From positions 58,753 through 122,752 of the forward strand of contig JBBELK010001372.1 of assembly GCA_037783545.1 (NCBI GenBank): a DNA stretch of 64,000 bases, in the 5' to 3' direction. The position numbers and the translations under genes were made by a program. Source of the stretch: Henricia sp. BOLD:AAB3569 (taxonomy: Eukaryota > Echinodermata > Asteroidea > Spinulosida > Echinasteridae). The notes beneath the pieces are model-generated. The model was given only the letters and a program-made list of their open reading frames with translations, had not been told where the DNA came from and did no database searches. Positions 61,608-64,000 of this stretch are shown here, one piece after another (the stretch's first letter is position 1; every line of letters begins with the position of its first letter).

Positions 61608-62771
61608 AAAATGGACAGACTTTTGCCGGGAAATGGCAGAGAAATTTCAGAGTTTAGAAAAAAAGGGGTTGGCGCTTCCTGGATGCTCCCGCAACCTGTG
61701 GCTGTCTGTACACACCTCTTTGGTGTATTCCTGACTCGTGCGCATGCTCAGTCCTTCGGACTGTCGTTGACACGGCCCAGTTTGGGAGGGGATTTTGGTC
61801 AAAGTGTGGTCCAAACGTCGGCAAATTTGGAGGTCAAAAAATATTCCGACGAACTTCAAATTTTGCATGCTCCAAACACTGTATATTGCGCACTTGTCCT
61901 AAAAAATTGACAGACTTTCGCCGGGAAATGGCAGAGAAATGTCAGAGTTTAGAAAAAAAGGGGTTGGCGCTTCCTGGATGCTCCCGCAACCTGTGGCTGT
62001 CTGTACACACCTCTTTGGTGTATTCCTGACTCGTGCGCATGCTCAGTCCTTCGGACTATCGTTGACACGGCCCAGTTTGGGACGGGATTTTGGTCAAAGT
62101 GTGGTCCAAACGTCGGCAAATTTGGAGGTCAAAAAATATTCCGACGAACTTCAAATTTTGCATGTTCCAAACGCTCTATATTGCGCACTTGTCCTAAAAA
62201 ATTGACAGACTTTCGCCGGGAAATGGCAGAGAAATTTCAGAGTTTAGAAAAAAAAGGGGTTGGCGCTTCCTGGATGCTCCCGCAACCTGTGGCTGTCTGT
62301 ACACACCTCTTTGGTGTATTCCTGACTCGTGCGCATGCTCAGTCCTTCGGACTGTCGTTGACACGGCCCCGTTTGGGACGGGATTTGGGTCAAAGTGTGG
62401 TCCAAACGTCGGCAAATTTGGAGGTCAAAAAATATTCCGACGAACTTCAAATTTTGCATGCTCCAAACACTGTATATTGCGCACTTGTCCTAAAAAATTG
62501 ACAGACTTTTGCCGGGAAATGGCAGAGAAATTTCAGAGTTTAGAAAAAAAGGGGTTGGCGCTTCCTGGATGCTCCCGCAACCTGTGGCTGTCTGTACACA
62601 CCTCTTTGGTGTATTCCTGACTCGTGCGCATGCTCAGTCCTTCGGACTGTCGTTGACACGGCCCAGTTTGGGACGGGATTTTGGTCAAAGTGTGGTCCAA
62701 ACGTCGGCAAATTTGGAGGTCAAAAACTATTCCGACGAACTTCAAATTTTGCATGCTCCAAACACTGTATA

Positions 62772-63952
62772 TTGCGCACTTGTCCTAAAAAATTGACAGA
62801 CTTTCGCCGGGAAATGGCAGAGAAATGTCAGAGTTTAGAAAAAAAGGGGTTGGCGCTTCCTGGATGCTCCCGCAACCTGTGGCTGTCTGTACACACCTCT
62901 TTGGTGTATTCCTGACTCGTGCGCATGCTCAGTCCTTCGGACTGTCGTTGACACGGCCCAGTTTGGGACGGGATTTTGGTCAAAGTGTGGTCCAAACGTC
63001 GGCAAATTTGGAGGTCAAAAATATTCCGACGAACTTCAAATTTTGCATGTTCCAAACGCTCTATATTGCGCACTTGTCCTAAAAAATTGACAGACTTTCG
63101 CCAGGAAATGGCAGAGAAATTTCAGAGTTTAGAAAAAAAAGGGGTTGGCGCTTCCTGGATGCTCCCGCAACCTGTGGCTGTCTGTACACACCTCTTCGGT
63201 GTATTCCTGACTCGTGCGCATGCTCAGTCCTTCGGACTGTCGTTGACGCGGCCCAGTTTGGGACGGGATTTTGGTCAAAGTGTGGTCCAAACGTCGGTAA
63301 ATTTGGAGGTCAAAAAATATTCCGACGAACTTCAAATTTTGCATGCTCCAAACACTGTATATTGCGCACTTGTCCTAAAAAATTGACAGACTTTCGCCGG
63401 GAAATGGCAGAGAAATGTCAGAGTTTAGAAAAAAAGGGGTTGGCGCTTCCTGGATGCTCCCGCAACCTGTGGCTGTCTGTACACACCTCTTTGGTGTATT
63501 CCTGACTCGTGCGCATGCTCAGTCCTTCGGACTGTCGTTGACACGGCCCAGTTTGGGACGGGATTTTGGTCAAAGTGTGGTCCAAACGTCGGCAAATTTG
63601 GAGGTCAAAAAATATTCCGACGAACTTCAAATTTTGCATGTTCCAAACGCTCTATATTGCGCACTTGTCCTAAAAAATTGACAGACTTTCGCCAGGAAAT
63701 GGCAGAGAAATTTCAGAGTTTAGAAAAAAAAGGGGTTGGCGCTTCCTGGATGCTCCCGCAACCTGTGGCTGTCTGTACACACCTCTTCGGTGTATTCCTG
63801 ACTCGTGCGCATGCTCAGTCCTTCGGACTGTCGTTGACGCGGCCCAGTTTGGGACGGGATTTTGGTCAAAGTGTGGTCCAAACGTCGGCAAATTTGGAGG
63901 TCAAAAAATATTCCGACGAACTTCAAATTTTGCATGCTCCAAACACTCTATA
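62772..63952 (+). repeat. Two tandem dimers (590 + 591 bp)
   Basis: Units 62772 (tgtcag, gttccaaacgctc) and 63066 repeat as 63362 and 63657. The second units share three private changes: ccaggaaatgg, cctcttcggtg and gttgacgcgg. They differ at gtcggtaaat (63,297 only) and in ctgtata against ctctata. Confidence 0.88.
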
Positions 63953-64000
63953 TTGCGCACTTGTCCTAAAAAATTGACAGACTTTCGCCGGGAAATGGCA
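63953..64000 (+). repeat. Partial monomer at right edge
   Basis: First 48 bases of a monomer (consensus 1-48), ordinary ttgacag linker. The array is cut by the window end, so its total length is unknown. Confidence 0.97.

Larger units (their letters stand above)
59791..61885 (+). repeat. Tetramer-spaced duplication (about 1,178 bp) with many indels
   Basis: Units 59791, 60086 and 60383 match 60969, 61263 and 61591. Private shared markers are acttccaatttt (60,053 and 61,230) and tttgggagggg (60,573 and 61,783). The fourth units differ: 60,675 has the tggacag linker, while 61,886 has ttgacag and tgtcag. Both copies carry unusual single-base indels or a small duplication. Confidence 0.82.
31130..62476. 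repeat. Domain B2: mixed monomers in higher-order repeats
   Basis: About 106 monomers. Types recur in fixed order. Alpha: C/G form ending CTCTATA. Beta: TGGACAG linker, aaatagcag, C/G, ending CTGTATA. Gamma: TGGACAG linker, A/T, CTGTATA. Delta: tgtcag for ttcag and gttccaaacgctc. Epsilon: gaaacaaaagg and attgtgcatg. Alpha to epsilon measures about 1,478 bp. Epsilon is often followed by zeta (gtagtcctg), eta (ctacaaaattg linker, acaaaagg, cttcttgg, C/G) and theta (A at 190 with G at 207). Confidence 0.85.
1..64000 (+). repeat. Tandem satellite array, ~296-bp monomer, about 216.5 copies
   Basis: The motif TTGCGCACTTGTCC (allowing single-base variants) is found 217 times, from position 126 to 63,953, all in one orientation. 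The spacing is mostly 295 or 296 bp, with steps of 284-298 bp and a single 328-bp step. No other sequence lies between copies. Most monomers differ from the consensus at only a few positions, typical of a satellite kept uniform by unequal exchange or gene conversion. The consensus is about 47% G+C. Centromeric or pericentromeric location is plausible for an array this long and pure, but nothing in the sequence proves it. I do not recognise the family. The open reading frames are by-products of the repeat, not genes. Confidence 0.99.
62477..64000. repeat. Right-hand tail, A/T form only
   Basis: The last C/G-form monomer starts at 62,181. From 62,477 to the edge all units are A/T form. Two of them (63066, 63657) add new private changes: ccaggaaatgg, cctcttcggtg and gttgacgcgg. 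The array continues past the window. Confidence 0.85.

Noticed and set aside
126-63977. Hundreds of open reading frames of 60-475 codons on both strands
   Set aside because: All are translations of the same monomer in different frames, on both strands and overlapping. They have no fixed frame through unequal unit lengths and no recognisable domain. No gene is annotated.
1-64000. CRISPR array
   Set aside because: The repeat unit is about 296 bp with no unique spacers between copies and no cas genes.
1-64000. Ribosomal DNA spacer subrepeats
   Set aside because: No rRNA gene sequence occurs in 64 kb, and spacer subrepeat blocks are normally interrupted by rRNA genes at shorter distances.
1-64000. 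Transposon or SINE-derived unit with Pol III promoter or terminal repeats
   Set aside because: I found no convincing A and B boxes, target-site duplications, terminal inverted repeats or coding remnants. The A-tract is internal and followed by GGGG in every unit, unlike a SINE tail.
1-64000. Internal half-unit structure (148 + 148 bp) matching nucleosomes
   Set aside because: 296 is close to two nucleosome cores, but the two halves show no clear similarity apart from short words, so no dimeric origin is supported.
1-64000. Inverted blocks or telomere repeats at domain borders
   Set aside because: The tracking motif keeps one orientation throughout, and no telomere-type short repeat is present.

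Overview
The whole 64,000-base window is one uninterrupted head-to-tail satellite DNA array. I followed a fixed motif (TTGCGCACTTGTCC) through the window. It occurs 217 times (with single-base variants in a few copies), always on the + strand. Neighbouring occurrences are almost always 284-298 bp apart (most often 295 or 296, mean about 295.5), and the largest step is 328 bp. This gives 216 complete monomers plus a partial monomer at each end. I see no unique sequence, transposon, RNA gene, inversion or supportable protein gene. The organism must be a eukaryote with large satellite blocks. I do not recognise the monomer family, so I cannot name the species. By hand count the consensus monomer is about 47% G+C with 15 CpG (about 0.9 of expectation), so CpG is not depleted.

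The monomers fall into variant classes. Two linked substitutions, at consensus positions 190 (A to C) and 207 (T to G), divide the window into domains. Positions 1-18,730 and 23,460-31,129 contain only the A/T form. Positions 18,731-23,459 and 31,130-62,476 mix the C/G form with the A/T form. The last 1.5 kb is A/T again. In the mixed domains the variants recur in a fixed order. A five-monomer core (here alpha to epsilon, about 1,478 bp) is often followed by a three-monomer extension (zeta, eta, theta), which makes an eight-monomer higher-order repeat.

Segmental duplications of many sizes lie on top of this: dimers (590-592 bp), trimers (885-889), tetramers (1,174-1,183), a hexamer (1,765), a decamer offset (2,955) and an 11-mer (3,253, copies differing at two bases that I found). 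In the first 31 kb the same ordered segment appears three times at about 12.4 kb spacing, close to 42 monomers. One hexamer junction falls inside a visibly chimeric monomer (27,902-28,185), the expected footprint of unequal exchange.

Two stretches (about 11.5-13.0 kb and 60.1-61.1 kb) carry far more single-base indels than the rest. They may be weak assembly consensus or older, less homogenised DNA. I found no multi-gene system here. The interest lies in the layered higher-order structure of a satellite family that I cannot match to a known one, and in recombination joints that can be placed at base level.
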